Positions 23,005-33,573 of a stretch of DNA of 64,000 bases are shown in pieces. The stretch covers positions 30,982-94,981 of the forward strand of contig JPHH03000087.1 in assembly GCA_000750105.3 (NCBI GenBank). The letters run 5' to 3'. Within the stretch, counting starts at the first letter, position 1; the number at the start of each line of letters is the position of its first letter. Position numbers and translations under genes: made by a program. The stretch is from Tolypocladium sp. Sup5 PDA-1. Taxonomy: Eukaryota; Ascomycota; Sordariomycetes; Hypocreales; Ophiocordycipitaceae. The notes under the pieces are model-generated. The model saw only the letters and a program-made list of their open reading frames with translations. It did not search any database and had not been told where the DNA came from.

Positions 23005-23322
23005 TTAATTGGCATGCCATGCCATCGGCTGTGATGCGGACAGGCAACGGGAAGCACCTTTCCTACGGTTGCCAGTCAGTGTGAGGCCCAGATTGAAGTG
23101 AGGCTTGGGGTGTCTAACAATATCCTTGGGTGCCAGTGGCCAGACTTTGTCGGTAGATCTAAACTCATATGTTTGCCCTTTACGGCGAAGCAAAATATAA
23201 ATATCGGCATGGTAGTCTCGGTGGACCTTGAATCCGTTTTTAATGAACGTGCGCCATCTCTTTTTGAAGTTTTCGCCGCTCCTGTCTCTCTTTTTTGGCT
23301 GGTCACACTGGTTAGCAGGCAT
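23005..23322 (-). CDS. Fungal MADS-like domain protein (small)
   Basis: ATG-started frame, 105 residues. Residues about 8-75 (KKRDRSGENFKKRWRTFIKN, GFKVHRDYHADIYILLRR, KGQTYEFRSTDKVWPLAPKD) have the order of fungal MADS-like modules: a basic N-terminal arm and helix rich in Lys/Arg, a hydrophobic strand (ADIYILLRRKG), then Tyr/Phe and a WPLxP motif. It probably binds DNA or is a relic of a DNA-binding protein. The last 30 residues look unlike coding sequence, so a further exon may have been missed; a possible one ends with the duplicated VNRQDAVRIIE tail at 22687. Confidence 0.6.
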   Translation of the reverse strand: MPANQCDQPKKRDRSGENFKKRWRTFIKNGFKVHRDYHADIYILLRRKGQTYEFRSTDKVWPLAPKDIVRHPKPHFNLGLTLTGNRRKGASRCLSASQPMAWHAN

Positions 23323-23456
23323 TTTGATGAGGACCTATTTTGAAGGTACAGATTTTATTCGAAAGGATGGAGCAGCTTCGGGCAGTTATATGCCGCGCGG
23401 CGTCCGTGAATGGGTCGTAATCCGATGGCGGTAAATGTAGAACGGTCTGGTCGCTA

Positions 23457-23592
23457 ACCGGGTAGGTGTCGTGGACTATAAGATGGCTGCCTCCCTCCCC
23501 GGAGCCAAGCTGTGGGCGCTCTATTGGAACTGGTCGTAGTGGGGTCCAGACAGCGGACAGCGCCTGACTGGGCAGCGCATTACCTACCCGGC
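23457..23592. repeat. Short inverted repeat flanking ~115 bp
   Basis: CCGGGTAGGT at 23458-23467 is complementary to ACCTACCCGG at 23582-23591, and TAGGTGTC recurs directly next to both. It may mark a small non-autonomous element or a hairpin. It lies in an 854-bp stretch (23323-24176) otherwise without a supported gene. Confidence 0.4.
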
Positions 23593-24176
23593 TAGGTGTC
23601 ACAGGCTATCGACACCAGCCCGCTTCAGACCTGTCCGCCCTCCGTTGCATCATTAATTCGCCCTTTTTGCCTGGCCGAAGGTATGTTCTTTTGTGTTGGA
23701 AAAGGAAGCGTTCGACTCCAAATTGATCAACCGGGCGGGAAGAACTGGACCTTTCGTTTGTCACCTTAGTTCCAATCTGTTCCTTGTTGAACTGACTAGA
23801 TTGCAAATATGCTTCTGGACCTTGCCACCTGACAGCCTGGATATGGCCGATGAAGTATTACCGGGTGCTTGAGCGGTCACATTCGTGATACCGGAGATGG
23901 CTTCAACTCTTTAGCTTGTTTCCACACATCATATCGCCGTCTTGACTATGTCAGGCAACATGGCCTTCTACCATGTCGTGTGGGCTACAAATGGAAGTCT
24001 CAGGCGACCAACACAGCCGCACGAGGCTGGCGGTTCGCGGGCGAATCACTCCATGGCTGGTTGTGATCCCCCTCTTTTCAATCGGACACGCCCGATGCTG
24101 CTCAACGACCAAAGTCACAGCGACGTGATCTTAACCCAGTTTCATCAGAGTATCGTCTCGAAACACCCTGAACACG

Positions 24177-27128
24177 ATGCCTTCGAAGTTCTTTTCACGG
24201 CTTGCCCGGCGCCCAGCCAGTACTCGATCCGCCGAGCCCCAAGCCTCTCAATCAGCCTCTCCGGTTGCTTCGCTGCCTCAGGGTCTAGAGGTCGTCTTTG
24301 AAGGCGTAGAACCTATCGTCGAGTGAGTCGAGTTTTCCGGCACCCCAAGATCATAGTCTGATGTCGTCTATCATCGTCGCCGTCCATGGCCTCAACGGCC
24401 ACCGAGAAAAAACATGGACTGCTGCCACCGGCGTCCACTGGCTCCGCGATCTCCTCCCGAACGATGTACCCCGCGCCCGCATCCTCTGCTGGGACTACGA
24501 TGCCAATACACACTCCAGCTCTCGTGTGAGCTGTCATTACCTATATGATCATGCACGGAATCTCGTCTCAGATCTATGCAGGAAGCGGAAGGTCACAAAT
24601 GTGAGATTTATCCTGTTCTCTGCTGGGTTGGAAGTTAACAGCGGGTAGTCCACAGAGCGACCGATTATCTTCGTGGCACATAGCCTTGGTGGCATCATTG
24701 TCAAGAGTGTATGTTACACATCTTCCCAGACAACGTCTACTTACCGAAGTAGGCCCTCATTCATTCAGATGCATCCCGCCAAGGCGCATTGCACGAACAT
24801 CGTTCAGTAATGGTCTCGAGGCATGGAATCATCTTTATGGGCACGCCCCATCAAGTCAGTAACGGCGTTCAGCTGGGGCGGCTACTCACAAATGTTGCTT
24901 CTCTGTTTGTCCCAGCCGATAATCGCATTCTCCAGCATCTACAACGGGATTCAGAATGGCTGCAGCAGCAGCTGGGACAATATGGTCCCATCAGCGGCGA
25001 CTTCATCACGAAGTTTGGCTACGAGGAGTACGAAACTCCCACAGTACTTGGCCACAAGATCATGGTGTGTATATATTTCCCAGTCTACGCAAACCAGTAA
25101 CTGGTAATAGGTGGTGCCGCGCGTATCAGCAGTTGTGCCAGGCCAAGCAGATGCGGAGCCAATCGTCATCCACGCGGACCATATCAACATGGTCAAGTTC
25201 CTGTCGAAGGAAGACGATGGCTATAATACGGTATCAGAGCACCTCCAGATCATGGTGAAGGATGCTGGTGACCATATTCGATCACGGTGGGAGGCGGAAG
25301 CAAGGATTGACGAGGGTAGGCACTCATAAAGTCCTGACTTTGTTCTGGATGTCAGTTAATCGCCCTGAAAATGGTATAGCACGAGGCAACAATGGACCAA
25401 GCATATTCAACCTGCCTCTCAGTGTCTCGGAGGTTGCGCCGGTGACCCATTTCGTAGCCAGGAGAGAAGAGCTTGTGCAGATGCATGAGATACTGCAAAA
25501 GACTGAAGGGCGCCGTACCATTGTTCTTCACGGGCTGGGCGGGATGGGCAAGACTCAGTTGGCGATAGCGTACATGAAGAAGCACCTTGCGATTATTCCG
25601 CTACGCTCTGGCTGAATGCGAGAGATCAAACTTCGCTTAAGCAGAGCTTTGCTCGAGCGGCCGGAAGGATACTCCGCCAGTACCCGTCATTGGTTTATGT
25701 CAAGAATGCGGTCGTTGATCGGGATCTTGACGACATCGTGCAGGCGGTTAAGCGGTGGCTAGATGAACCGAAGAACGATCGTTGGCTCGTCATTTACGAC
25801 AATTACGATAACCCCCAGCTGGGTGACCGCAAAGTCGAGGGCAAACGCATTGCAAATGCCTCGGGAAGTGGACTCGACGAAGGGGCCACAAGCCAGATGG
25901 AGATTGCGGCATCTAAGGCTTTCGACATCCGCCCTTTTCTCCCTGATCACGACTACGGGGCTATTGTTGTGACCACACGATCGTCTGTGGTCAAGATTGG
26001 CCAGCTAGTCCGGCTGGGGAAGCTAAGAGATGTCCACGACAGTCTCGAGATTCTAGCTTCCACGTCAAATCGACAAGAACTCAACAACGGTAATAGCAAC
26101 CGCGAACACAGACTGTGATAAAATATTAACATAAACATCTAGATTGTGCGGCTGCCAAACTTGCACGGCTGCTCGATGGGCTCCCTCTTGCCTTGTCGAC
26201 TGCAGGTGCTTACCTTGATCAAGTTTCGACGTCATGGGCTGTGTATCTCGAGCTGTATCAAAAGTCGTGGCTGCGACTGCAGAAGGAGAGCCCGCAGTTG
26301 TTGTCGTACGAGCATGCCATGTACTCAACCTGGGACATTTCGTACTCACATGTCCAGCAACAAAATCCGGCCGCAGCAGTGCTGCTCCAGCTTTGGGCAT
26401 ATTTTGATAACGAAGACTTGTGGTATGAGTTGCTGCGGGACGGCGAATTGCGAACATCAGGGGTTCTACAGGGCCTGACATTGGACAGAATTAGCTTTGA
26501 CCAGACTATGCGGGTGCTTTGCAACCATGGGCTTGTTGAGCCTGATCTGCAGACGAGAGAATGCGGGGCGGAGTCACAAGGATACAGCATACATGGATGC
26601 GTGCATTCGTGGATAAGGCATGCTTTGACTCAAGAAGTCGACGTGAAGATGGAGCGGTTTGCAATGGGATGTGTGGCCTCGCATGTACCGCAGAAGAGTG
26701 AGCCTGAATATTGGTGGGTACAGCGGCGACTTCTCCTGCATGCGGATCAATGCTTGGAAATTATGACTAAGGGTATGGAGCTGCAAGAAGGGGACGAATG
26801 GATTCCCGGGTCCCTGGGCAATCTCTACCCGGGCCAAGGCCGGCTCGGCGACGCGGAAGCAATGCTCGAGCGGGCTCTTCGAGGCTACGAGAAGGCATGG
26901 GGACCGGAGCACACGTCGACGCTGGATACAGTCAGCAATCTAGGAGCTCTCTATGCGAACCAAGGCCGGATTAGCGACGCGGAGGCGATGTACGAGCGAG
27001 CACTTCCAGGCTACGAGAAGGCTCTTGGGAACGATAGGATCATCACCTACCCTGCTGCACTCATTACTTTGGAAAACCTCGGTGACCTCTTTCATAAGCG
27101 CAATTTGCTTGAGGAGGCGCGACTGTAT
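24177..27128 (+). pseudogene. Broken NLR: SERAC1-like hydrolase, NB-ARC, TPR repeats
   Basis: Exons read as 24177..24322, 24357..24600, 24649..24708, 24753..25064, 25111..25315, 25356..26089 (interrupted) and 26143..27128. The N-terminal alpha/beta-hydrolase module shows VAVHGLNGHREKTW, FVAHSLGGIIVKS (nucleophile elbow) and HGIIFMGTPHQ. The NB-ARC shows VLHGLGGMGKTQLA (Walker A), WLVIYDNYDNP (kinase 2), VVTTRSS (RNBS-B) and DGLPLALSTAGAYLDQ (GLPL). TPRs follow (LGNLYPGQGRLGDAEAMLER, LGALYANQGRISDAEAMYER). About one base is missing near 25588-25592, just after Walker A: the frame stops at 25613 and resumes one frame over with DYSATLWLNARDQTSL. The first intron would be only 34 bp. The 3' end is replaced by a methyltransferase piece. 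Such proteins act in fungal non-self recognition; this copy should not make a full product unless the break is a sequencing error. Confidence 0.8.
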
Positions 27129-27699
27129 TGTTCATCGTTGACGACGTCGAGCTGGACTGGCTTGACCCCGCGAAATACGACTTCATCCACTGCCGATGTA
27201 TGGCTGGATCTATCAAAGACTGGCCGCGATTATTCCGCCAGATCTATGATAACCTCAAGCCGGGAGGGGGGTAGAGTTCCAGGAACTAGTCAATACACCC
27301 TATTCCGAGGATGGATCCCTGAAATCCGATAATCCGCTGGCGCAATTGATGAACGAACTCATGGACGCCTGTGATAGCATCGGCCGGACCTGGGACCCAG
27401 CGCCTTCTTTTAAGGAATGGGCCCAGGAAGCAGGCTTCACAAGAATCGAGGAGCGACGCTTTAAGCTGCCCGTCGGCAACTGGCCAAAGGACCCCCGGCT
27501 CAAGGAAATCGGTGCCTTTCTCAGCGTCAACTTCTCTGAGGGCGTCGAAGCTTTCACCGCTGTACCACTCAGGGATCTCCTGAGTTGGGCGCAGTGGGAG
27601 GTAGAGGTTTTTAACGCGCGTGTGCGGGAAGCAGTTAAGCGCAGGCATATTCACGCCATTTTCGATTTCCTTGTGGTCACGGCAAAGAAACCACATTGA
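27129..27699 (+). pseudogene. LaeA-like methyltransferase remnant (C-terminal two thirds)
   Basis: From 27131 the frame reads FIVDDVELDWLDPAKYDFIH, CRCMAGSIKDWPRLFRQIYD and NLKPGG, the post-SAM-motif region of fungal LaeA-like class I methyltransferases. At 27266-27274 a G run is followed by TAG where family members have GGWVEFQE; loss of one base explains this. In the next frame the sequence continues EFQELVNTPYSEDG and on to MNELMDACDSIGRTWDPAP, FKEWAQEAGFTRIEERRFKL, PVGNWPKDPRLKEIG, DFLVVTAKKPH, stop at 27699. The N-terminal SAM-binding motif I is missing: the sequence before 27129 belongs to the NLR TPR region. The remnant is therefore both truncated by a rearrangement and frameshifted. 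Confidence 0.75.
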
Positions 27700-28177
27700 T
27701 GTGATCTCTGTTCAGATCCCATGTGGTCATATGACAGCTCCTCTGCTTCCCGTGATAACCGAGCTTATACCCTCGGTTGCACCTACCAAGTCTGCCGTTG
27801 GTTACATGCGGGGAACCTGTTCACGGTGGCGCGTTGGGTTGGGCCAAGTTTGCTTCAAACCAGAAGGATGCAGAATCCAGCCACAACCAATGGCAAGGCA
27901 GAGTGGGTGCCTTTGTCGCAACAGCAGTCAACCACAGCGACGAGAGTCATGACGCCGTCATCAGATGGAGCAGCCAATCAGTGTGCTATTGGTCCGAGTT
28001 GAGTCTCTTCGGAGCATGAATTTCAATGGACCATGCGGTGGGGAGGACGTCGCGGTTATATAATATTGGACTCGGCCCCATCTGCTCACGTCAGAACCTG
28101 TGCCCAGACTCATTCGTTTGTACATTCGCTATCGTTCTGCGTTTGTGCATGTCTCTACTACAAATCTGTCAGTCAAC
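27700..28177 (+). other. Region upstream of the DNA ligase gene
   Basis: No gene is supported. Frames here are short and overlap the 5' region of the ligase. Confidence 0.4.
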
Positions 28178-30199
28178 ATGCCATTTCCATTTCACCAGTT
28201 ATGCGAACTGCTCAGGGAACTCGAAAGAAACCACACGAGGCCATTCAGTATCAAGAACATCCAGGAGCTCGATGCGTACGCCCTTGTTGGCTGGTTCGAC
28301 AAGCACGATGAGGCCATCCCACGTCGAGGCCCAGAAGCCGTGGCATTCTTGTCATGTCTATTTCCCGAACGCAGGCCAGACCGGGTTTTCGGCTTGTCAA
28401 AAAGACAGCTCGAGGGCATTGTACAACGGGCACAATGTCTTGGATCATCCCGAATGAAGGAGCTACAGAGATGGCAAACCAGGAACGGCCCGGACTTTGC
28501 AGCCTGTGTTGAGCGCGTGATGGCTATAACAGACTGCGAACCAAGGATGGGTCCGAAAGTGACTCTGCAAGAACTTGACGATGTGCTCAATCGGATTGCA
28601 GCCTTATCACCGTTCTCGTCCGCTGATCTGCGAGAAGAAATTGAGGGGAAACATTGTCAATCCAGCAGTTCGGGTGATCTGCTTTCCAGTTTATTCCGAA
28701 GACTGAACAGCTCTGAGGCTAAATGGCTGGTTCGCATGCTATCAAAAAACTACAGTCCGGCTTGTGTCCCGGAAAGGTTGGCGATGAGCAGATTTCATCC
28801 TTTGTTGTGCAAGATCCTCCGCTTTCAGAATTCAATCCCAGTTGCCGTAAGACTCCTAGGGGGACCTAACATCCGGAATATACCCATCCAGGCCGTGGGA
28901 AATCCCTGGGATGAACTGAGGGAACTCCTACATCCGCAGGTTGGAGTGATGATTGAGCGGCCAGCTTATGAGAAAGCAAGGAGCATCAGGCATTGCTGCC
29001 ACCTAGCTGGCTCAAGACGAATGAGCGTGGAGCGGAAATACGATGGAGAATACTGCCAAATCCATATCGACCTCAGCAAATCCGAATCATGCATCAAGAT
29101 ATTTTCGAAGAATGGGAGGGACTCTACCATCGACCGCACCGGCCTTCATCGCGCGTTACGAGACAGCTTCGAACTTGGCAAGACAGACTGCAGGATCAAG
29201 AAACAATGCATATTGGAGGGCGAGCTGCTGGTATGGAACGACGACAGTGGGAGAATCGAGCCCTTCCACAAAATCCGCAAACACGTCAGACGATCAGGAC
29301 GGCTCCTTGGAGCGGCCAAAGACTCCCCCATCGATGCGAATGAACATCTCATGATCATGTTCTACGACCTTCTCTTACTGGATGACACGGTCTGCGCTAG
29401 AGAAAGCCATGATAAGCGGCGACAACTACTACAGTCTCTGGTTCGCGTTCTCCCAGGTCATGCCGATGTCGGATCCCGCGAAGTGGTTACCTTCTCCTCG
29501 CTTAATGCTGCTGAACGGCTCACTAAAATATTTGCACAAGCCATTACACAACGGTGGGAGGGTCTGGTGCTGAAGGGCTGCAATGACCCCTACTTCACCT
29601 CCGATAGCAGCAAGTCATTCCTCAAGCTCAAGAAAGACTACATTCCAGGCCTCGGTGACTCTGCCGACTTCCCCATCGTCAGCGGAAGCTACAGCGCGGA
29701 AGAAGAGCAAGAGATTGGAGTTGGCAAGCTCTGGTGGACGTCATTTTATATCGGATGCTTGGACAATAAAGATCAGGTCTGCCGCTTTAATGCTAAGCCA
29801 AGATTTCGCATCGTCGACATCGTCGACAGACATGCGATGTCGAAAGACAATATGGTATATCTCAATCGACATGGATACTTCAAACAAATACCCTTCGCTG
29901 AGTCCACGCCAGATTTCGACCTGGTCTTGGAGCCCAACCGCGGACGGCGCCCAAAGGCGTTATTCAAACATCCGTTTATAGCAGAACTCGTGGGAGCTGG
30001 CTTCGATAAACCCGCAAATGCTCGGTACTATACTCTACGGTTTCCACGAGTGTTGAAGATCCATGACGATCGCTCGTTCACTACGACTACTGGCTTCGAC
30101 GAACTGCAGGACATGGCTCAAAAATGCTTAGAGATACCGGACAATTGCGAAGAGGAAGAGGAAATCTGGCTAAGAAGATTGCGAGGTCACAGGCACTAG
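28178..30199 (+). CDS. ATP-dependent DNA ligase (eukaryotic type)
   Basis: 673 residues from the ATG at 28178, intronless. An N-terminal helical DNA-binding-like part is followed by the nucleotidyltransferase core: VERKYDGEYCQIH with the AMP-accepting Lys at about 287 (motif I), ILEGELLVWND (III region), LMIMFYDLLLLDD (IIIa), EGLVLKG (IV), FLKLKKDY (V), then the OB fold ending YYTLRFPRVLKIHDDRS (motif VI). All motifs are intact, so the enzyme should seal nicks. It is a second-class fungal ligase related to ligase IV rather than the replicative enzyme; no BRCT domain is visible. The frame stops at a TAG (30197-30199) but remains open for 68 more codons to 30406, ending in an NLS-like tail. Only the enzyme core depends on the upstream part. 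Confidence 0.9.
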   Translation: MPFPFHQLCELLRELERNHTRPFSIKNIQELDAYALVGWFDKHDEAIPRRGPEAVAFLSCLFPERRPDRVFGLSKRQLEGIVQRAQCLGSSRMKELQRWQTRNGPDFAACVERVMAITDCEPRMGPKVTLQELDDVLNRIAALSPFSSADLREEIEGKHCQSSSSGDLLSSLFRRLNSSEAKWLVRMLSKNYSPACVPERLAMSRFHPLLCKILRFQNSIPVAVRLLGGPNIRNIPIQAVGNPWDELRELLHPQVGVMIERPAYEKARSIRHCCHLAGSRRMSVERKYDGEYCQIHIDLSKSESCIKIFSKNGRDSTIDRTGLHRALRDSFELGKTDCRIKKQCILEGELLVWNDDSGRIEPFHKIRKHVRRSGRLLGAAKDSPIDANEHLMIMFYDLLLLDDTVCARESHDKRRQLLQSLVRVLPGHADVGSREVVTFSSLNAAERLTKIFAQAITQRWEGLVLKGCNDPYFTSDSSKSFLKLKKDYIPGLGDSADFPIVSGSYSAEEEQEIGVGKLWWTSFYIGCLDNKDQVCRFNAKPRFRIVDIVDRHAMSKDNMVYLNRHGYFKQIPFAESTPDFDLVLEPNRGRRPKALFKHPFIAELVGAGFDKPANARYYTLRFPRVLKIHDDRSFTTTTGFDELQDMAQKCLEIPDNCEEEEEIWLRRLRGHRH

Positions 30200-30406
30200 C
30201 TTGGAAGAGCAAGGTTATCTCCCAGCGTCGATCCGGTTTCTGTAGTGGATATTCGTGCTACTAGCCTAGGTGAGAGGCAACAGGAAAACGGGGGAAGAGC
30301 GATTGAGCTCCTGAGCCCTGATAATGTTTCCCTTGATTCATCGAAGCGAAAGAGGGATTCTGAGAATGCATGGCATGGTGCAGTCAAACGCGTAAAACAG
30401 GACTAG
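30200..30406 (+). other. In-frame continuation of the ligase frame after TAG
   Basis: Same frame as the ligase, 68 sense codons then TAG. It reads LGRARLSPSVDPVSVVDI, later IELLSPDNVSLDSSKRKRDS and AVKRVKQD. The basic clusters resemble nuclear localisation signals and the composition looks like protein, suggesting that the ancestral ligase extended through the TAG. Confidence 0.6.
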
Positions 30407-30867
30407 AAAAATTGTGTAGCCATATTGAAGACTTAAGCAATGGGTGGTGGGTGATCATCAAGATTCGGCGTTTCGCAAGAAGGGAACGAAAGCACTATGG
30501 CTGCCTTATCCAATAGTATTCAAACCCGGCAGGGCTATTGCTCTGCTACATACTGTACTGTACTATGTTCTGTGAATGTTAGCCATGAGTCGCTCAATTA
30601 GTTGTCAATATATCTTGTTGAGACCGTTACAAGTAATAGTTGGAAGGTATATGAAAGAATATAGCTAAACTATTTAGTTCATATCAAAAGGCTATTATCA
30701 TAAAGGTAATTAAATATAGATAGGCTCATATTTATAGAAAATATAACTATCCCTTAATAAAGGACTATTAAATAGTAAAAGGAAAGATAAGTATTAAAGA
30801 AACTAGGTAACTCACTAGTTAGATCTAAGTAGAGAGGCAGGCGGGGGAGCGGAATACGCGACTAGCG
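30407..30867. other. AT-rich non-coding stretch
   Basis: From about 30600 to 30800 the sequence is markedly A/T-rich with many TA steps (for example TTAAATATAGATAGGC and AATATAACTATCCC), unlike its neighbours. This is what repeat-induced point mutation leaves in ascomycetes, and it adjoins a LINE fragment. Confidence 0.6.
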
Positions 30868-31912
30868 GTGGTTTATATAGGGGGGAAGGGATATACCGTA
30901 TATATAGACGAAAAGTATATTAATTTAAGAACAGTACGAAGGGATGCGGCGTCGTGCATAGACATTGCAAGTTATGCGGAGGCATGGCAGCAATCCGGCC
31001 ACTGCTCAGTTCAACAGATATACGACAGCATCGAGGATCTCCGGACAATAGGGTGCGGCGTCGCACTTTTGTGGGTGCCAGCGAAAAACGATGATTTTGC
31101 ACTGGGCCCGATGGCCAAATAGCGGCGCAAAGAGCCACGAGTCCTGAATGCATTGCGAAAGCAGCGACATATCAAGCAAGATAAACAACCCTACGATTGG
31201 CGCTCGCCACATAGCGACAATTTGGACGCCTTCTGGAAGGGGTTGGAATGTGCTCGAAACGCATCGACAAGGCACTGCCGGGGAAGCACACCCACAAGTT
31301 ATACGACACGCTGAAGAGGAAGAGGCCAATGTGCTAGCGCAGCTCCGGACCGGCATGACGCCACTAAACAGCTACCTCCACAAGATAGGAGTAGTGGAAT
31401 CGGATATGCGAAAATTACGGACAAGCAGCAGAGACGGTGGAGCATTTTCTTTTCCGATATAAGAAGTGGACGACGCAGCGGGAAGTCGTGTTTCAGTGCT
31501 CACAAACGAAGATGGGCAACTTGTCCTTCTTTGTGGGAGGCAAAGCGGCGTCTAAACCAGACATGAAGGCTGCGTGCGACAGTTCAATTCGCGATGGCAA
31601 CAAAACGGCTCGACGCCGATCAGCGAGCAGACACATACTAACTACGCAGACGAGACTATACTACCGTTCAACAGCCTTAAATTTGGCAGACCGTGCTTCA
31701 GCTGCTGAAAATAGGATGCTGAACACCTGGGGAAATTGGCCCTCTAGCAGGCCTGTCAAGGAACGATCGACGAATAACGTAGCGAAGAGCAAGACAATCC
31801 GCGGGGCTTTAAGGTGTGGTGCACCAGTGTGTACCGAACCGCAAATAGCTTAGCGCAAAGACGCTCTAGGGAATACCCTCCGGACGTACTAAACAAATAA
31901 TAATAATACCTC
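30868..31912 (+). mobile_element. LINE-type retrotransposon, 5'-truncated 3' fragment (copy 1)
   Basis: Translated pieces in shifting frames give the end of a fungal LINE ORF2: an RNase H-like segment (LRTVRRDAASCIDIASYAEA, VALLWVPAKND, FALGPMAK), then EEANVLAQLRTGMTPLNSYL, HKIGVVESDM, and a terminal segment with TQREVVFQCSQTKMGNLSFF and VGGKAAS. Several frameshifts and stops interrupt it. The copy ends in ACAAATAATAATAATA at about 31894-31909, the kind of short TAA-repeat tail left by target-primed reverse transcription. The reverse transcriptase and endonuclease parts are absent, so the copy cannot move by itself. Confidence 0.75.
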
Positions 31913-32162
31913 CCAGCGCCATGTGCGAGAGTTTAGATTCACGGGTACCCGACTACCCGAACGTAATGGCTCCCCAGACTATGGCGCCGCTTACATCAGC
32001 CTGCCCCTAGTTGCACGCACCGTGACCGGTATACATGCCGCGTTTGCTGCCGCTGATTCTTTTCCCGGAATGTGATGCTCTCATAAATCCTCCACCCGAG
32101 TCGTCTCGTTACCACGCAAGCTTGAGCCGACCGCAACGAAACGCTCCAAAAAGCCGTACATT

Positions 32163-33062
32163 ATGCGGGCCACTCCAAGGACGGCCCTGGCTGTCGCTAT
32201 AACTATCATCGGTTTGTCAAGATTGGCCCTATACATCATCGTTTAGTCTCATTTAGTCAGCAGCCTCGGGCTGGGTAGCAGTCCACTGATATGCTCTTGC
32301 AGCTGCTATTGGTGTTTATGGTGGCGACTCCATCCCCGTCACCTCTGACGCGAATTCGTTCCTGACGTCCCACGATTCTCCCAGAAGCGAAAATAGAGAA
32401 CAGAATGGCGGAGTCTCTAGCCGCGGCATGGTCCTGGCCCGCAGAAGTGGCCCATCGGTAGACACGCTTGTAACTGCGCATGGTATCCTCATGACCGTTG
32501 TCTTTGTCGTCGGATATCCCATCGGCGCTATTATCTCGCGCTTCTTTAATCGCTGGTTCATTCATGCAGGCTGGCAGATGCTCGTCTACTGCGGCATGTG
32601 GGCGGGATTTGGCGTCGGAATTGTTGTTAGTCGTCGCTTTGACCTTGTGAGTGTTGACCTGGGCCAACGCTCCGCACGCGCGGTAACGGCTGACTCTCCC
32701 AGTTCTTCACCACCCCGCATACTCGGTTGGGCGTCTTTGTCGTCCCCTTGATGGGAATCCAGCCGATACTCGGGTTCCTCCACCACATGTACTACATCAA
32801 GAACCGACGGCGAGGCATCCTCAGCCATATTCACATTTGGTACGGCCGTTCGCTTATCATCATCGGCGTCGTCAACGGCGGCCTGGGCCTGAAGTACGCC
32901 CGGAACCTCGGCCTGGTTCGTCGATCCGAGTCCCAGCGATTCATTGAGGGGTACATCGTCGTGGCCGCGATCGTCGCGGCGGCGTATCTAGGATCGATCG
33001 CCCTTAGTTACGCCAGGACCAGGCGGCGCGACTCTCGGGCAAACTTCTCGAGGGAACTATAA
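32163..33062 (+). CDS. Cytochrome b561-domain membrane protein
   Basis: Exons 32163..32211, 32303..32646 and 32703..33062, introns 91 and 56 bp, phases consistent; 250 residues. The N terminus MRATPRTALAVAITIIAAIG is a signal peptide or anchor. The core has four to five hydrophobic helices: TAHGILMTVVFVVGYPIGAI, WFIHAGWQMLVYCGMW, LGVFVVPLMGIQPILGFLHH, ILSHIHIWYGRSLIIIGVV and YIVVAAIVAAAYLGSIAL. His residues in AHG, IHAGW, LHH and SHIHIWYGR stand where b561 proteins bind two hemes. It should carry electrons across a membrane. In fungi such cores often follow a DOMON domain; none precedes here, so the partner is unknown. Confidence 0.8.
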
Positions 33063-33573
33063 AATGGAAGTGAATATCGGGGGCTTTGAGTCAAGATCAT
33101 TCTATGTGTTGGTCAACAGTTTCAAATTAACCAGCGAACCAGATATGCCATCGTATCTGCTGCACTGTGGCACACAGTAGGGAGGATGAATTGGGGGCAA
33201 CCGAATGCTTAATTTTCTATCTAGTGTTGGAAAAAAGTCGGTATATTATATCTTTGTCGGTTGAGACTGTGGCCTTAGGTTGGCTGTAAGCATCTGAGAC
33301 ATTGCAGGCAGAAGCCGGGTCGCCTAACTGAAGGTGAAGCTATTCCCGCTTTTGACGTCGGCAGCCTTGGCTAGCATGATGGCGATGCGTTCAACACCTC
33401 AACACTTTTGGGACCAAAAGCCGCAGATTCTTGAAACGACGCCGGTTTCGAGAGACAATACTAGAGACCATATACTTAAGCTTGTCTTATCGCGGCATAC
33501 AAGGTCGTAGAGTCCACCCAAAGCACATACTTGACCGATATAATTTGATCCCAATCTCAAGGCCACCATTTAG
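33063..33573. other. Intergenic stretch without a supported gene
   Basis: Nothing coding is supported. A 16-base string GAGACAATACTAGAGA at about 33450-33465 recurs at about 50214-50229. Confidence 0.4.

Noticed and set aside
20882..30406. A secondary-metabolite cluster around the zinc-cluster regulator and LaeA-like remnant
   Set aside because: No polyketide synthase, peptide synthetase, terpene cyclase or tailoring enzymes are present, and the methyltransferase is broken.
24177..30406. An NLR-ligase defence-like pair
   Set aside because: Adjacency alone; the NLR is broken and a methyltransferase remnant lies between them.
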